Made by a program: the position numbers and the translations under genes. DNA of 60,924 nt, taken from Methanobacteriaceae archaeon UBA349 (GTDB taxonomy: Archaea > Methanobacteriota > Methanobacteria > Methanobacteriales > Methanobacteriaceae). The notes beneath the pieces are model-generated. The model was not told the DNA's origin, did not search any database, and saw only the letters and a list, made by a program, of their open reading frames with translations. The DNA is taken from NCBI GenBank assembly GCA_002509745.1, contig DAWK01000072.1, forward strand, positions 1-60,924, read 5' to 3'. Shown in pieces: positions 11,414-21,587 of this stretch; the first letter of the stretch is position 1, and the number at the start of each line of letters is the position of its first letter.

Positions 11414-11926
11414 CTATTTCTGTGCTAATGGTGGATTAAAGACACGAGTAGCCAATTCAGCATCCACCATTAAAAGGCCACTGGAAGAATTTCCTGCCAA
11501 ACGAACTTTTTGAAGTACTGCACCCACAGATTCCTCTTCTTCTACCTGTTCAGCAACATACCATTGCAGAAAATTGTTGGTAGCATGGTCCTTCTCATCC
11601 ATGGCCAGATTTACTAAATTATTAATTAATCCAGTAACCTTTTTTTCATGTTCCAAAACACGTTCAGAAACATCTAAAGGAGATTCCCAATCAAATGGAG
11701 GTTTTTCAATTGTGTCTAAAGCAACCCGAGCACCTCTTTGCACCAAATAATCATAGAATTTCATGGCATGAGTCATTTCTTCCTGGGCCTGGACTCTCAT
11801 CCAGTTAGCAAATCCAGGTAAATCCGAGTCCTCATAATAAGCAGCCATGGCCAAATATAAATAAGCAGAATACAATTCAGCATTCATCTGTCCATTTAAA
11901 GCATCTTGCATTTTTTCACTTACCAT
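11414..11926 (-). CDS. ftn: Ferritin
   Basis: Stores iron and oxidises Fe2+ in a 24-subunit cage, which limits Fenton chemistry. The 170-residue protein carries ferroxidase-centre residues: Glu in [16 protein letters not shown], the [13 protein letters not shown] helix, and later glutamates in [12 protein letters not shown]. It belongs to the non-haem bacterial FtnA group, since the methionine haem ligand of bacterioferritin is not evident. It sits with sod, peroxiredoxin, fprA and the rubredoxins. Confidence 0.95.
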   Translation of the reverse strand: MVSEKMQDALNGQMNAELYSAYLYLAMAAYYEDSDLPGFANWMRVQAQEEMTHAMKFYDYLVQRGARVALDTIEKPPFDWESPLDVSERVLEHEKKVTGLINNLVNLAMDEKDHATNNFLQWYVAEQVEEEESVGAVLQKVRLAGNSSSGLLMVDAELATRVFNPPLAQK

Positions 11927-12099
11927 TTTAATCCCTCTTTTTTATTAATCTTAATTATTTGATTCAAATCCAATCTAATTTAAAAAACATCAATCAAACA
12001 TCTACATATACTCTAAATTTTTATTATTGAACTAATTTGAGGAAATATTTGAATTAAAATAAAATATCTAAATAGAAAATTAAATAAAAAAATGAATGT

Positions 12100-13269
12100 T
12101 TAATTCCCCATTGTTTCTAAAATCTGATCTGCCAAATTATCTAACTTTTTAAAGTCTTTTTCTTTGGGTAAACCTTTTATTAATAGAGTTTCATGGTAAT
12201 TAATTTTTAAATTATTTAATAGGCCCTTGATTTCATCTTCCATCATAGTTCCCCAGCCATAAGAACCAATAATCGCACCATAATTAAGTTTTGGTCTTAA
12301 AACATTTACCAGATAAAGAATTTGGGCCATGAAAGGATGTGGTTTAGTCAAAACAGTAGGTGCCGCCATTACTAGTGTAGATGAATCCACTAGATCTATT
12401 AAAAATTCTCCCAATTCCATCTTAGACAGATTAAATGGTTTTACTTCAATGCCCCTTTTAATCAGAGCATCTATCAAATATTTGGCCATTAATTCCGTAC
12501 TTCCATGCATGGAAACATAAGGAAGAACTACTTGATTAGATGTCTCATTAGAAGCCCATTTTACATATAAATTCATAATTTCAGTAGGGTTTGAAATTAA
12601 AGGTCCATGTGAAGGTCCAATGATTTCAATTTCTAGGGATTCTATTTTCTTGAGATTATTCAATATCATAGGTCTAAAAGGCATCATGATTTCCGCATAA
12701 TATCTTTTTGATGGAATTAAACTTGACATACCCTCTGGGCCAAATAATTCACTAGTGGCCAGGTGTGAGCCAAAAAAATCACAGGAAAAGAGAATTTCAT
12801 CCTCTATTGCATAAGTCACCATAGTATCTGGCCAGTGCACCCATGGAGTAAAAATAAATTTTAAAGTTTTATCACCTAAAGATAGGGTTTCTCCATCTCC
12901 AATAACTTTTAATTTTGCATTAGAAAGTTCAAAAAAGCTTTTAAGAAGTTTTTCACATTGAGGATTAGTTACAATAACTGCGTCTGGAAATTTTTCCAGA
13001 ACTGCTGGAATGGAACCAGAGTGGTCCTGTTCAGCGTGATTAGAAATAATATAATCTATATTTAAGCCTGTTTCATCCAGGTTATCCAATAATTCTTGTG
13101 TTTTTGAAGGGTCAACTGTATCGATTAATGCAGTTTTATTTGTTCCCTCCACAATATAAGAATTATAAGAAGTACCCTGTGGAAGGGGTATTAACTCATC
13201 AAACAGTTTTCTATCCCAGTCAATAGCTCCAACAGAGTAGATTCCACTTTTTATAATTCTAACAGCCAT
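12100..13269 (-). CDS. fprA: F420H2 oxidase (flavodiiron protein FprA)
   Basis: Reduces oxygen to water with electrons from F420H2 in methanogens. The 389-residue flavodiiron protein has an N-terminal metallo-beta-lactamase-like diiron domain, with ligands in ISNHAEQDHSGSIP and later His/Asp in SCDFFGSHLAT and GPSHGPLIS. The flavodoxin domain begins VLPYVSMHGSTELMAKYL. A rubredoxin gene ends one base upstream of this ATG (13271 versus 13269), so the two are certainly cotranscribed. In methanogens F420H2 reduces FprA directly, but the neighbouring rubredoxins could offer an alternative electron route. Confidence 0.95.
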   Translation of the reverse strand: MAVRIIKSGIYSVGAIDWDRKLFDELIPLPQGTSYNSYIVEGTNKTALIDTVDPSKTQELLDNLDETGLNIDYIISNHAEQDHSGSIPAVLEKFPDAVIVTNPQCEKLLKSFFELSNAKLKVIGDGETLSLGDKTLKFIFTPWVHWPDTMVTYAIEDEILFSCDFFGSHLATSELFGPEGMSSLIPSKRYYAEIMMPFRPMILNNLKKIESLEIEIIGPSHGPLISNPTEIMNLYVKWASNETSNQVVLPYVSMHGSTELMAKYLIDALIKRGIEVKPFNLSKMELGEFLIDLVDSSTLVMAAPTVLTKPHPFMAQILYLVNVLRPKLNYGAIIGSYGWGTMMEDEIKGLLNNLKINYHETLLIKGLPKEKDFKKLDNLADQILETMGN

Positions 13270-13270
13270 T

Positions 13271-13432
13271 TCAATCCATCTTTTTGAATTGATCTTTTCC
13301 TACACCACAAATGGGGCAGACCCAATCATCAGGAATGTCTTCAAAAGAAGTTCCAGCCTCTACTCCAGAGTCTGGGTCTCCATTTTCAGGATCATATATG
13401 TAACCACACATTTCACAGATATATTTAGCCAT
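13271..13432 (-). CDS. Rubredoxin 1 (fprA-proximal)
   Basis: A 53-residue rubredoxin that binds one iron with four cysteines: [14 protein letters not shown] and [12 protein letters not shown]. It keeps the aromatic core residues Tyr11, Tyr13 and Trp37. It is the most canonical of the three and ends one base before fprA, so it probably feeds electrons to FprA or to a peroxidase. The ATG follows GGAGGTAAA. Confidence 0.95.
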   Translation of the reverse strand: MAKYICEMCGYIYDPENGDPDSGVEAGTSFEDIPDDWVCPICGVGKDQFKKMD

Positions 13433-13552
13433 ATTTTTACCTCCGATACTTAAATTAATTATATTTGATTAAAAAATCAATTTTAATATTTTAATTTTTA
13501 TTCTAATTAATTTCTAGTTTTTGCTTAATATTATGCCTAATTAAGTATTTAA

Positions 13553-13717
13553 TTAGTTCTTTAAAGCAATAAACATTCTTTTGGGTGCTCCACAAGATGG
13601 ACACTTCCAATTAGCAGGTAAATCTTCAAAAGAAGTCCCAGGTTCAATATTAGATCTAGATTCACCCTTTTCGGGGTCATATATATAGCCACATAATTTA
13701 CATTTGTATCTTTTCAT
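13553..13717 (-). CDS. Rubredoxin 2
   Basis: A 54-residue rubredoxin with iron ligands in [14 protein letters not shown] and [12 protein letters not shown]. It is more basic than copy 1 and has Ala-Pro-Lys-Arg after the last Cys. A 120-base spacer separates it from copy 1, so it may have its own promoter or be processed from a longer transcript. AGGGTG precedes the ATG. Confidence 0.94.
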   Translation of the reverse strand: MKRYKCKLCGYIYDPEKGESRSNIEPGTSFEDLPANWKCPSCGAPKRMFIALKN

Positions 13718-13815
13718 CTAAACACCCTTTTTAATCTTTGAGTTGATAATAAATGATTATAATTGAATTATCTGTAAATTCATATATTTATCTTCCATTA
13801 TTTATTTTATGAATT

Positions 13816-13974
13816 TTATTTAATCTGTAAGAACCTTAATTTTCCCGCGCCACATTTAGGGCAGTGCCAATCATCAGGAAGTTGTTCAAATTCAGTTCCA
13901 GGACTAACACCTGAACGAGCTTCACCCGATTCAGGGTCATAAATATATTTACAAACTCGACATTTATATCTCAT
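13816..13974 (-). CDS. Rubredoxin 3
   Basis: A 52-residue rubredoxin with ligands in [14 protein letters not shown] and [12 protein letters not shown]. The first knuckle is unusual: Lys9 replaces the usual Gly after the second Cys, a position near the iron site that helps set redox potential. It is the first gene downstream of the promoter at 14053-14070 and so leads the rubredoxin-fprA series. GAGGTAAAA precedes the ATG. Confidence 0.93.
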   Translation of the reverse strand: MRYKCRVCKYIYDPESGEARSGVSPGTEFEQLPDDWHCPKCGAGKLRFLQIK

Positions 13975-14052
13975 TTTTTTTACCTCAGCTTAGTGAATAA
14001 AAAATATTTTATTAGATATAATTTTTAGATGTATCTATATTGGACTTTAAAA

Positions 14053-14070
14053 TGTTTATAAATATCGGTA
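14053..14070 (-). promoter_or_regulatory. BRE/TATA promoter of the rubredoxin-fprA series
   Basis: Read leftward the sequence is TACCGATATTTATAAACA, a good archaeal BRE (ACCGA) followed by a TATA box (TTTATAAA). Transcription would begin near 14030, leaving a leader of about 55 bases before the ATG of rubredoxin 3 at 13974. Confidence 0.6.
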
Positions 14071-14143
14071 AAAAATATTTTTCGTATTTAGTCTTGATTT
14101 TTAAATAAGGATAAAAATAACTCCTAATTAATTGAATATCGGT

Positions 14144-14332
14144 TCATTTGCTAAAATATTTCATTCTAAACACATTAAAGCCCACCACACAAACTATAAA
14201 CGCTATTTTAAGATAAATACTAATTGGGGCAAAAATTGCAATTGCTAGCAATAAAATTCCCACTAAACTGTGTGTAAGCCAATTTCTCCAATCTAAAAAA
14301 TAGTTTTTAATGCCATTTATTATTTTATTCAT
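14144..14332 (-). CDS. Small membrane protein, two predicted transmembrane helices
   Basis: A 62-residue protein of unknown function. After a short basic N-terminus and a DWRNWLTHSL stretch, two hydrophobic helices follow (GILLLAIAIFAPI and IAFIVCVVGFNVF), and the protein ends with a basic RMKYFSK tail. GGGTG lies before the ATG at 14332; an in-frame ATG 12 bases upstream is an alternative. It sits between the rubredoxin group and uspA on the same strand. Confidence 0.6.
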   Translation of the reverse strand: MNKIINGIKNYFLDWRNWLTHSLVGILLLAIAIFAPISIYLKIAFIVCVVGFNVFRMKYFSK

Positions 14333-14541
14333 ATAAACACCCATATTAATGAATCAAATTCTCTAAATAATTAATTATCACAGATACTGTAATTTATTAT
14401 ATTAGAATTCATTATATATTATATTTTTCGATATATCAATTATGGATATATTAAACTATTTAAAAACATGGTAAATATATTTAAATTATATTATTATGAA
14501 TATCTATTCAGATTAAAAAAGAATATTAAAATTAAAAAGAA

Positions 14542-14937
14542 TTACTTAACAAGTAAAACAGGTACATCAACTGTTTTTAAAGCATTTTCGGCCACACTGC
14601 CCATTAAAATTTTTTCAATACCAGAACGCCCATGTGACCCGATAACCACCATATCGGCATGAGATTTTTCAGCAATTTTCTTCATATCATGCCTAGGATT
14701 TCCAAAAATAAGGACCTCATCTACTTTTACATCTTTAGCCTTTCCCTTTTCACTAATTTTAGATAAAATCTTATTTCCTTCTTCTTCCATAATATCAAAA
14801 GGATAAATGAGCTTTTCATCAATTATATGAACCGCTACGACAGTTGATTCAAGTTTTTTAGCCAAATCGATGGCCACATCTTCAGCTTTTTCCGCGAATT
14901 TTGACCCATCACTCGGTATCATTATTTTATTAAACAT
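14542..14937 (-). CDS. Universal stress protein UspA family
   Basis: A 131-residue single-domain Usp. It has MIPSDGSKFAEKAEDVAIDLA at the N-terminus and the ATP-binding GSHGRSGIEKILMGSVAENAL loop near the C-terminus (G-x2-G-x9-G-S/T type), so it probably binds ATP. It starts 26 bases after the flavin reductase homologue, behind a GGGAGGGAG site, so the two are likely one operon. The location beside the oxygen-defence genes suggests a stress role, but that is inference. Confidence 0.92.
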   Translation of the reverse strand: MFNKIMIPSDGSKFAEKAEDVAIDLAKKLESTVVAVHIIDEKLIYPFDIMEEEGNKILSKISEKGKAKDVKVDEVLIFGNPRHDMKKIAEKSHADMVVIGSHGRSGIEKILMGSVAENALKTVDVPVLLVK

Positions 14938-14963
14938 AAAAACTCCCTCCCTCTTTAAAACAG

Positions 14964-15515
14964 TTATTCAACTTTTTTGAGATTATCACCGATAATGAAA
15001 CTAGTTCCACCTAAATGAAGAATAGGTTTAACTTTTTCAACATCTAAAAGGCCATCTTTCATGCAATTTTCCTGAACTGAGGCATGAACCACATAAGCAG
15101 TTATCAAATTGTGGTCACCGACTGTATTTACCCTTAGAACTTCACATTCTAAATGGGCCATGGATTCTACAATTCTAGGCGGGGAAACAATTTTAGACGG
15201 TATGGATGTCAATCCTGCTTTTTCAAGTTCATTTTCACCATAGGGTAATTTTTCACCTGTAATCCACATTTTCTGCAAAATGCTATCTGGAGTAAGATTA
15301 ACCACAAACTCCCCAATTTCATTTATATTTAAGTTAGTATCATGTTTAGGGGCTGATGCGAAAGCTATAATTGGTGGATTCATTGAAACAGGCATTACAA
15401 ATGAAAATGGAGCTGCATTAATATCTCCCTTAGAATTAACTGTCGTTATGATAACCGTAGGTCTGGGAGCTAATATTCTGTGTGCGTTCTCTGCTGGAAA
15501 GTCTTCAAAATTCAT
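14964..15515 (-). CDS. Flavin reductase-like FMN-binding protein (flavoredoxin family)
   Basis: A 183-residue protein of the flavin reductase-like split beta-barrel family. Motifs: RILAPRPTVIITTV, NAAPFSFVMPVSMNPPIIAFA (FMN phosphate contacts) and DTNLNINEIGEFVVNL. Archaeal members reduce or bind FMN and can act as electron carriers. The ATG at 15515 is preferred because GTGAT is just upstream; a GTG nine bases earlier is the alternative. It leads a probable operon with uspA. Confidence 0.88.
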   Translation of the reverse strand: MNFEDFPAENAHRILAPRPTVIITTVNSKGDINAAPFSFVMPVSMNPPIIAFASAPKHDTNLNINEIGEFVVNLTPDSILQKMWITGEKLPYGENELEKAGLTSIPSKIVSPPRIVESMAHLECEVLRVNTVGDHNLITAYVVHASVQENCMKDGLLDVEKVKPILHLGGTSFIIGDNLKKVE

Positions 15516-15705
15516 TTTAATCACGTTTAAGTAATATTATGAAAAATATTATTCTAAAATATTAATTCTAGGAATATAATTTTATTATTAATATTAATAT
15601 AATTATTTTAATTATAATAAAATTTACAATTTAATCTACTTTTAAATTTATATGATTAATTAATTGAGATAAACCAAATAAAGGTTATATCTCACTTAAA
15701 TTTTA

Positions 15706-17403
15706 TTAATCATTTAAATAGTCTACATCACTTCTTCTAATAAATTCTGAACATAGCTCTTGAGGAATACCATCCATTATGAATTTTCCATCATCTATTA
15801 AGATAGCGCGAGTACTTAATTCTTCTACGAAGTCCAGATGGTGACTCACCATTAAAATAGTAGTTTCGAATTCATTATTTATTCTTTTGAGAGAATTAGA
15901 AACAGATCTTAATGTTATTGGGTCCAAATCTCCAAAAGGCTCATCTAAAATTAAAACTTCTGGTTGTGAAGCAAGTACTAGTGCCATAGTGGCCCTTACC
16001 TTCTGCCCACCAGATAATTCAAATGATTTTCTATCAAGAATATCCAAAGACAAATCAAGAGCCTCAAAAATTGGTTTTGCATACTTTTTAACTTCATTAT
16101 CCGGGAAGCTAGGGAATAATTCATGTAAAATTTCAGCAGAAAGTCCTATTTTTTCCAATCTTGATTTGGCCTCAGCTTCAGGTAGATCCGTAAGCTGGTA
16201 TAAAACATCTAAAACCTGATCACTGATACCTAATTCTTCAGCAATTTTTTTAGCATGCCTTACAACATCTTGTCCCTTAATTCCTAAACGAGAAGCAATC
16301 TGATCCTTAATAGTGGAATAGTGAGTCAATGCAAATTCTTGATGCATAAATCCCATCTGACTTCTGATCTTCATTCTTTTAATTCCGGGCTCGTGCATAT
16401 CCACCCATTCACCATCAGTTTTAAATTGCACAGATCCAGAATCAGGAAAGTCTAAACCGGCAATCATCCTAAGCAAAACCGTTTTGCCCGCACCACTAGG
16501 ACCAATTAAAGAAATAATTTCTCCTTTATTGACCTCAAAGTTAATGGATTTAATATCCAGAACAGAACCTCCCTTTATCAGGAAAAATCTTTTCTCAATA
16601 TCATTAATTTTTATAATTTCTTCAGAAGAAGCTTCTAATTTAATTTCTTCTTCTGGCTCTAAATCCTCTAAAAATTCTTTTATGATTTTTTTAGGTTCAC
16701 CTTCATCGGTAACTTTCCCATTCTTCATTAAAACTAATCTATCGGCGAGATATTGGTGAATTTCTGGCAAATGAGATACTAAAACTACAGTAACGCCCAG
16801 TTCTTTATTTATATTTTTAATAGCATCAAAAATTTCCTGTTTAGTTTTAGGACAAGACATGGTCGCCGGCTCATCTAAAAGTAAGACTTTTGGTTTTTTA
16901 GCCAGTTGTCGAGCCATTATGAGTCTTTGTTTTTCCCCACCACTTAATACTGGTGCAAAGTGCTGTGCTTTATGTTCTAAGCCCACTAATTTCAATAATT
17001 CCATGGCCTCTTGCTCAAATTCATCAAAAGCATATTCTTTATCACTCATGGATTCATCACCATACTTGGCACCATAGAGTTTTCTAACTACATTTTGTAG
17101 AGCAGTTTCTGCCCAGAGCCCGAATGATCTCTGTAAATGAATAGCTGTGGCCCTCTTGAGCTTGGTAAAATAATAGGGGTTTGAATCATGCGAAACTTTG
17201 ATATCATCCAATACAATGTCTCCCTCATCAAATGGCTCTACGCCTCTTAAAATCCTCAAAAGAGTGGTTTTACCAGACCCACTCATCCCAATTATTCCTA
17301 GTATTTCACCAGATTCAACTTTAAGATTGATATTATCTAAGGCCTTAATTTCGGCTCCATTATCCATTTTATAAGTTTTTGAAAGATTTTCAATTTCAAT
17401 CAT
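15706..17403 (-). CDS. atwA: Methyl-coenzyme M reductase system component A2 (twin ABC ATPase)
   Basis: ATP-binding protein needed for reductive activation of F430 nickel in methyl-coenzyme M reductase. The 565-residue protein is a fusion of two ABC ATPase domains without membrane segments. Walker A motifs are GMSGSGKT at residues 39-46 and GPSGAGKT at 301-308; signatures are LSGGEKQR and LSGGQKVR; each half has a Walker B (VLLLDEPAT, VLILDEPFGD). The start at 17403 is chosen because GGTGAT precedes it and homology begins there (MIEIENLSKTY); a longer frame upstream has no site. It appears monocistronic. Confidence 0.92.
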   Translation of the reverse strand: MIEIENLSKTYKMDNGAEIKALDNINLKVESGEILGIIGMSGSGKTTLLRILRGVEPFDEGDIVLDDIKVSHDSNPYYFTKLKRATAIHLQRSFGLWAETALQNVVRKLYGAKYGDESMSDKEYAFDEFEQEAMELLKLVGLEHKAQHFAPVLSGGEKQRLIMARQLAKKPKVLLLDEPATMSCPKTKQEIFDAIKNINKELGVTVVLVSHLPEIHQYLADRLVLMKNGKVTDEGEPKKIIKEFLEDLEPEEEIKLEASSEEIIKINDIEKRFFLIKGGSVLDIKSINFEVNKGEIISLIGPSGAGKTVLLRMIAGLDFPDSGSVQFKTDGEWVDMHEPGIKRMKIRSQMGFMHQEFALTHYSTIKDQIASRLGIKGQDVVRHAKKIAEELGISDQVLDVLYQLTDLPEAEAKSRLEKIGLSAEILHELFPSFPDNEVKKYAKPIFEALDLSLDILDRKSFELSGGQKVRATMALVLASQPEVLILDEPFGDLDPITLRSVSNSLKRINNEFETTILMVSHHLDFVEELSTRAILIDDGKFIMDGIPQELCSEFIRRSDVDYLND

Positions 17404-17740
17404 GTGTATCACCAAGATATTATTAATCCGTAAAGAAACTTGCATTAATCTTAATTTTATAAAATACTTCTTTAAAATTTTTTAAGATACCGAATATGAA
17501 TATAACTTGTGTATTATCTGAATATATTTTAAATACAATGAAATTCTTTTTCTATGATTATACACTTAAAAGTATATGATATGATTATTCCATTTCTTTA
17601 ATTCCATTCTAAAATTCAAATAATCAATTAATGTTCCTAATAGATATGAGTTTTATTAAATAATTCTTAGTTTCTAATTAAAAAATCTTAATTAATAGAA
17701 AGTGAATAAATAGAATTAATAAAATTAATTTGGTGATTAA

Positions 17741-18265
<525 letters not shown>

Positions 18266-18363
18266 TAAAAAAATGGCAAATATATTAACTCAAAATAATC
18301 GGATTATTAAAAACCTAATATTATCTGATATTAAAGATTATAAAGACATTTAAAGAGGATTTT

Positions 18364-18801
18364 ATGCTAGTTAAAATTATTAAAAAAGACGAAGAGCAGA
18401 TCAATATATCTGATCTCATTGATCAAGTTAAAAAAAGTCCATATATAGATGAATCCGGGGCTATTTTTTCCTTTGAAGGGATTGTTAGAGGAAAAGAAAA
18501 GGATTTAGAAGTTAAAAAACTAATATTAAGTACTCCCAATATTACTGAAACCCAAAAAGGTCTGGAATCAATTGTTAGGGAAGTTAAAGACAAATATTCC
18601 GTTAAAGAAATAGCTGTAGTACATTATTTAGGTGAATTTTACATAGGAGATCCTTTATTTTTAGTTGTTGTGGCAGGTGCACACCGTCATGAAACTTTAG
18701 ATGCATTAAAAGAAGTTATTGAAAGAACAAAATTTGATCTGGACTTTCAAAAAGATGAAAAAAGTAATAAAGGCACTAATATTATAATGTCTGGTGGTTA
18801 A
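18364..18801 (+). CDS. MoaE-like molybdopterin synthase large-subunit homologue
   Basis: A 145-residue protein of the MoaE family, which adds dithiolene sulfurs to precursor Z for the molybdenum/tungsten pterin of formylmethanofuran dehydrogenase. Matching parts are GAIFSFEGIVRGKEKD and HYLGEFYIGDPLFLVVVAGAHR. The usual C-terminal WKKE-type lysine motif is not clear: the protein continues FQKDEKSNKGTNI instead, so catalytic lysines may be placed differently. AGAGG precedes the ATG. A mobA gene 5 kb away shows that the cofactor pathway is present. Confidence 0.8.
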   Translation: MLVKIIKKDEEQINISDLIDQVKKSPYIDESGAIFSFEGIVRGKEKDLEVKKLILSTPNITETQKGLESIVREVKDKYSVKEIAVVHYLGEFYIGDPLFLVVVAGAHRHETLDALKEVIERTKFDLDFQKDEKSNKGTNIIMSGG

Positions 18802-18928
18802 TACTCTAAATTAAATTAAACAGGATTTTAATATATTAATTCAATTATATTTCAAAATTAGTCAATAAATCTTTATTAATTACATATTTAACTGCAAATA
18901 ATTAGCAAATCCATATTGGGGGTTTAAT

Positions 18929-20134
18929 TTGAAGTTTATAAGAGATAGTGTTCATGGTAATCTACAGATTGACGATTTTGAGCTTAAATTAGTTGATACT
19001 CCACAGATACAAAGATTAAGAAGAATAAAGCAATTAGGATTTACCAATTTAATTTATCCCGGTGCAAATCATTCACGTTTTGAGCATTCCATTGGCACCA
19101 TGTATCTTGCTTCTAGATTAGCTGATCATTTAAAGCTAGATAATGAGAAAAAAAGAATTTTAAGAGCATGTGCTCTTTTACATGATACTGGACATGGGCC
19201 CTTTTCTCACGTTTCTGAAGCAGTTTTAGATGAAAAGCATGAAGTTCTAACTGCTAGGGTCATCAAAAACTCAAGTCTTGGAGAATTGCTGTCTGAAGAA
19301 TTTGATATTAATCAAATAATTGATATAATAAATGGAAAAACAGTATTAGGTCAGGCCATATCTGGAGAGCTTGATGTAGATAGAATGGACTATCTTTTAC
19401 GTGATTCACATTATACTGGGGTTGCATACGGAATAATAGACATAGAAAGACTCATTTATAATATGAAACTAGAAAATAATCTAGTACTTGATAAAAAAGG
19501 AGTTCAAGCTGCAGAGTCAACACTCTTAGCACGTTATTTCATGTATCCCAGTGTTTATCAACACCATACTACCCGAATTGTTAATGCCATGTTTAGACGT
19601 TGTTTAAGAAAATTAATTGAAAAAAAAGAAATTGACGCCAAAAAAATATACCAATACGATGATGCAGATATAATTACGCTTTCCAGAGGTCAGGAAGGTT
19701 TCATAGGGGAGATGATGCATAAATTAGACAATCGGGATTTATTAAAAAATATAAGTTCTCTAAAAATTAGTGATCTTGAAGATCCACAGCAAGCATTTAA
19801 GATTAAAAGGAAAGAGCTAAAAAAAGCTGAAAAAGAGATTGCTGAAGATAAAAACATTCCTGAAGATTATTTAATTATTAACATGCCAGAATATCCATCA
19901 TTTGATGAAATGAGAACTTTAGTATCAGTGGGCGATGCCATAGTAAAATTAAGTGAAATATCCAGTATTGTGGGCGCTTTAAGAGATGCTAGATTTAATC
20001 ATGCGGATCTTTGTCTTTACGTTCCTGAAGAACACACATCAAAATTACATGATTTCAATTTTTACGATTATTTGAACTTACCTGAACAAAAAAACAGACA
20101 TGACAAGCAAATGCGACTAATAAGTCCATTATAA
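18929..20134 (+). CDS. HD-domain phosphohydrolase (dGTPase-like)
   Basis: A 401-residue HD-superfamily hydrolase resembling archaeal and bacterial dNTP triphosphohydrolases. The start region IRDSVHGNLQIDDFELKLVD and TPQIQRLRRIKQLG are family hallmarks. HD metal ligands are in HSRFEHSIGT, LLHDTGHGPFSHV and, further on, DVDRMDYLLRDS. The start is TTG behind GGGGGT. Substrate specificity is not apparent from sequence. Confidence 0.88.
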   Translation: MKFIRDSVHGNLQIDDFELKLVDTPQIQRLRRIKQLGFTNLIYPGANHSRFEHSIGTMYLASRLADHLKLDNEKKRILRACALLHDTGHGPFSHVSEAVLDEKHEVLTARVIKNSSLGELLSEEFDINQIIDIINGKTVLGQAISGELDVDRMDYLLRDSHYTGVAYGIIDIERLIYNMKLENNLVLDKKGVQAAESTLLARYFMYPSVYQHHTTRIVNAMFRRCLRKLIEKKEIDAKKIYQYDDADIITLSRGQEGFIGEMMHKLDNRDLLKNISSLKISDLEDPQQAFKIKRKELKKAEKEIAEDKNIPEDYLIINMPEYPSFDEMRTLVSVGDAIVKLSEISSIVGALRDARFNHADLCLYVPEEHTSKLHDFNFYDYLNLPEQKNRHDKQMRLISPL

Positions 20135-20245
20135 TAGTTTTGAATAGTTATTCATATATTGTTATTCATAATAGTCAAATAAGGTAAGTTAAATAATTAA
20201 AAATTTAATTATGTGATTAAAAAATTTAATTTAAAAAGTGATAAA

Positions 20246-20809
20246 ATGATTATCGTTGCCATAACTGGTGCAAGTGGTGTTGCATACGGTTTAAAAGTGT
20301 TAAAATCTCTTAAAAAATGTGGAAAAGAAACTGGACTAGTTGTTACTGAACCTGCTAAGCTTATTTTAGATTATGAGTTAGGAATACAACTGGAAGATCT
20401 AAAAAATATTGCAACTTATTATTACGATTCAAAAGACCTTACTGCTTCTATCAATAGTGGTTCTTGTCTTTTTGAAAGTATGGTAATTGTTCCTTGCACC
20501 ATGAAAACTTTATCTGCAATTGCTAACGGTTATGCAGATAATGCTGTTACCCGGGCCGCTGATGTGTCATTGAAAGAAAGGAGAAAATTAGTTCTTGTTC
20601 CTCGTGAAACACCACTGCGTTCTGTCCATTTGGAGAATATGTTAAAAATTAGTAAAGAAGGAGGAGTAATTCTTCCTGCAATGCCTGGATTTTACCATAA
20701 ACCTAAAAATTTAGATGATATAACTAATTTTATTGCTGGAAAAGTTTTAGATGTTCTGGAAATTGATCATGACCTTTTTAATCGCTGGAGTGGTAATGAA
20801 ATCAAATAA
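20246..20809 (+). CDS. ubiX: Flavin prenyltransferase
   Basis: Attaches a dimethylallyl group to FMN to make prenyl-FMN for UbiD-type decarboxylases. The 187-residue protein has the FMN-binding MIIVAITGASGVAYGLK at its start, MVIVPCTMKTLSAIANGYADN in the middle, and LVLVPRETPLRSVHLENML near the end. The ATG at 20246 is chosen because GTGAT precedes it and the family sequence begins there; a GTG 33 bases upstream is rejected. No ubiD is in the window. Confidence 0.94.
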   Translation: MIIVAITGASGVAYGLKVLKSLKKCGKETGLVVTEPAKLILDYELGIQLEDLKNIATYYYDSKDLTASINSGSCLFESMVIVPCTMKTLSAIANGYADNAVTRAADVSLKERRKLVLVPRETPLRSVHLENMLKISKEGGVILPAMPGFYHKPKNLDDITNFIAGKVLDVLEIDHDLFNRWSGNEIK

Positions 20810-20987
20810 TTGAAAATCAATATTATTTTTTTAAACTTTTTCTGTTAATTAAGCAATATAATATCTAATGGAAATAAAATAATTTAATATAAAAAATCCA
20901 TTTACTCATTATTTTAGGATATTGATATTCCAATTTATTAAATAAATTACTCTATTAAATAAATATTAAAATCTAAAGGTTAAAAAT

Positions 20988-21545
20988 ATGTTTAGAGATT
21001 CAGATTTTAAAACAAAAAAGGATGTGCCGGGCCCCACTAAAGAAGAAATAAGATGTCTTGTAATTTGTAAATCTAAAGTAAAAAAAGATGATACGGTAGT
21101 AGAAATTGGATGTGGGACCGGTGGTTTGACTTTAGAGTTTACAAAAAGATCAAAACAAGTTTATTCAATTGATAAAAATCCAAAAGCGGTTAAACTAACT
21201 AGAGAGAATCTTTTAAAACATGAACTTCTAGATAATGTAAAATTATTTGAAGATGATGCGCTTAGTGTCCTTAATTCAATACCAAAATTTGACATTTTGA
21301 TGATTGGTGGAAGTGGAGGAGATTTATATTCCATAATTGAAAAAGCCAGCACCAAGCTGAATCCTGGCGGCAGAATAATAGTTACTGCAATTTTAATGGA
21401 AACTAAAACACAATCCATATCCAAACTTAAAGAATTAGGTTTTGAAGTGGAAATAATTGAAGTAAATATTTCTAAAGGGCGTATAATTGATCGTGGAACC
21501 ATGATGTTCTCTCAAAACCCCATAGCCATTATTTATACTATTTAA
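20988..21545 (+). CDS. cbiT: Cobalt-precorrin-6B C15-methyltransferase (decarboxylating)
   Basis: SAM-dependent step of anaerobic cobamide synthesis. The 185-residue protein starts FRDSDFKTKKDVPGPTKEEI, which is characteristic of archaeal CbiT, followed by the SAM-binding VVEIGCGTGGLTLEF and FDILMIGGSGGDLY. It is a standalone CbiT without the CbiE half. Cobamides are needed for methyl transfer by Mtr, and cobA, hemD and the cobalt importer are also in this window. Confidence 0.93.
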   Translation: MFRDSDFKTKKDVPGPTKEEIRCLVICKSKVKKDDTVVEIGCGTGGLTLEFTKRSKQVYSIDKNPKAVKLTRENLLKHELLDNVKLFEDDALSVLNSIPKFDILMIGGSGGDLYSIIEKASTKLNPGGRIIVTAILMETKTQSISKLKELGFEVEIIEVNISKGRIIDRGTMMFSQNPIAIIYTI

Positions 21546-21587
21546 TTAATGCATGAATATTTAAAAGAATTATAAACTGGAGATATC

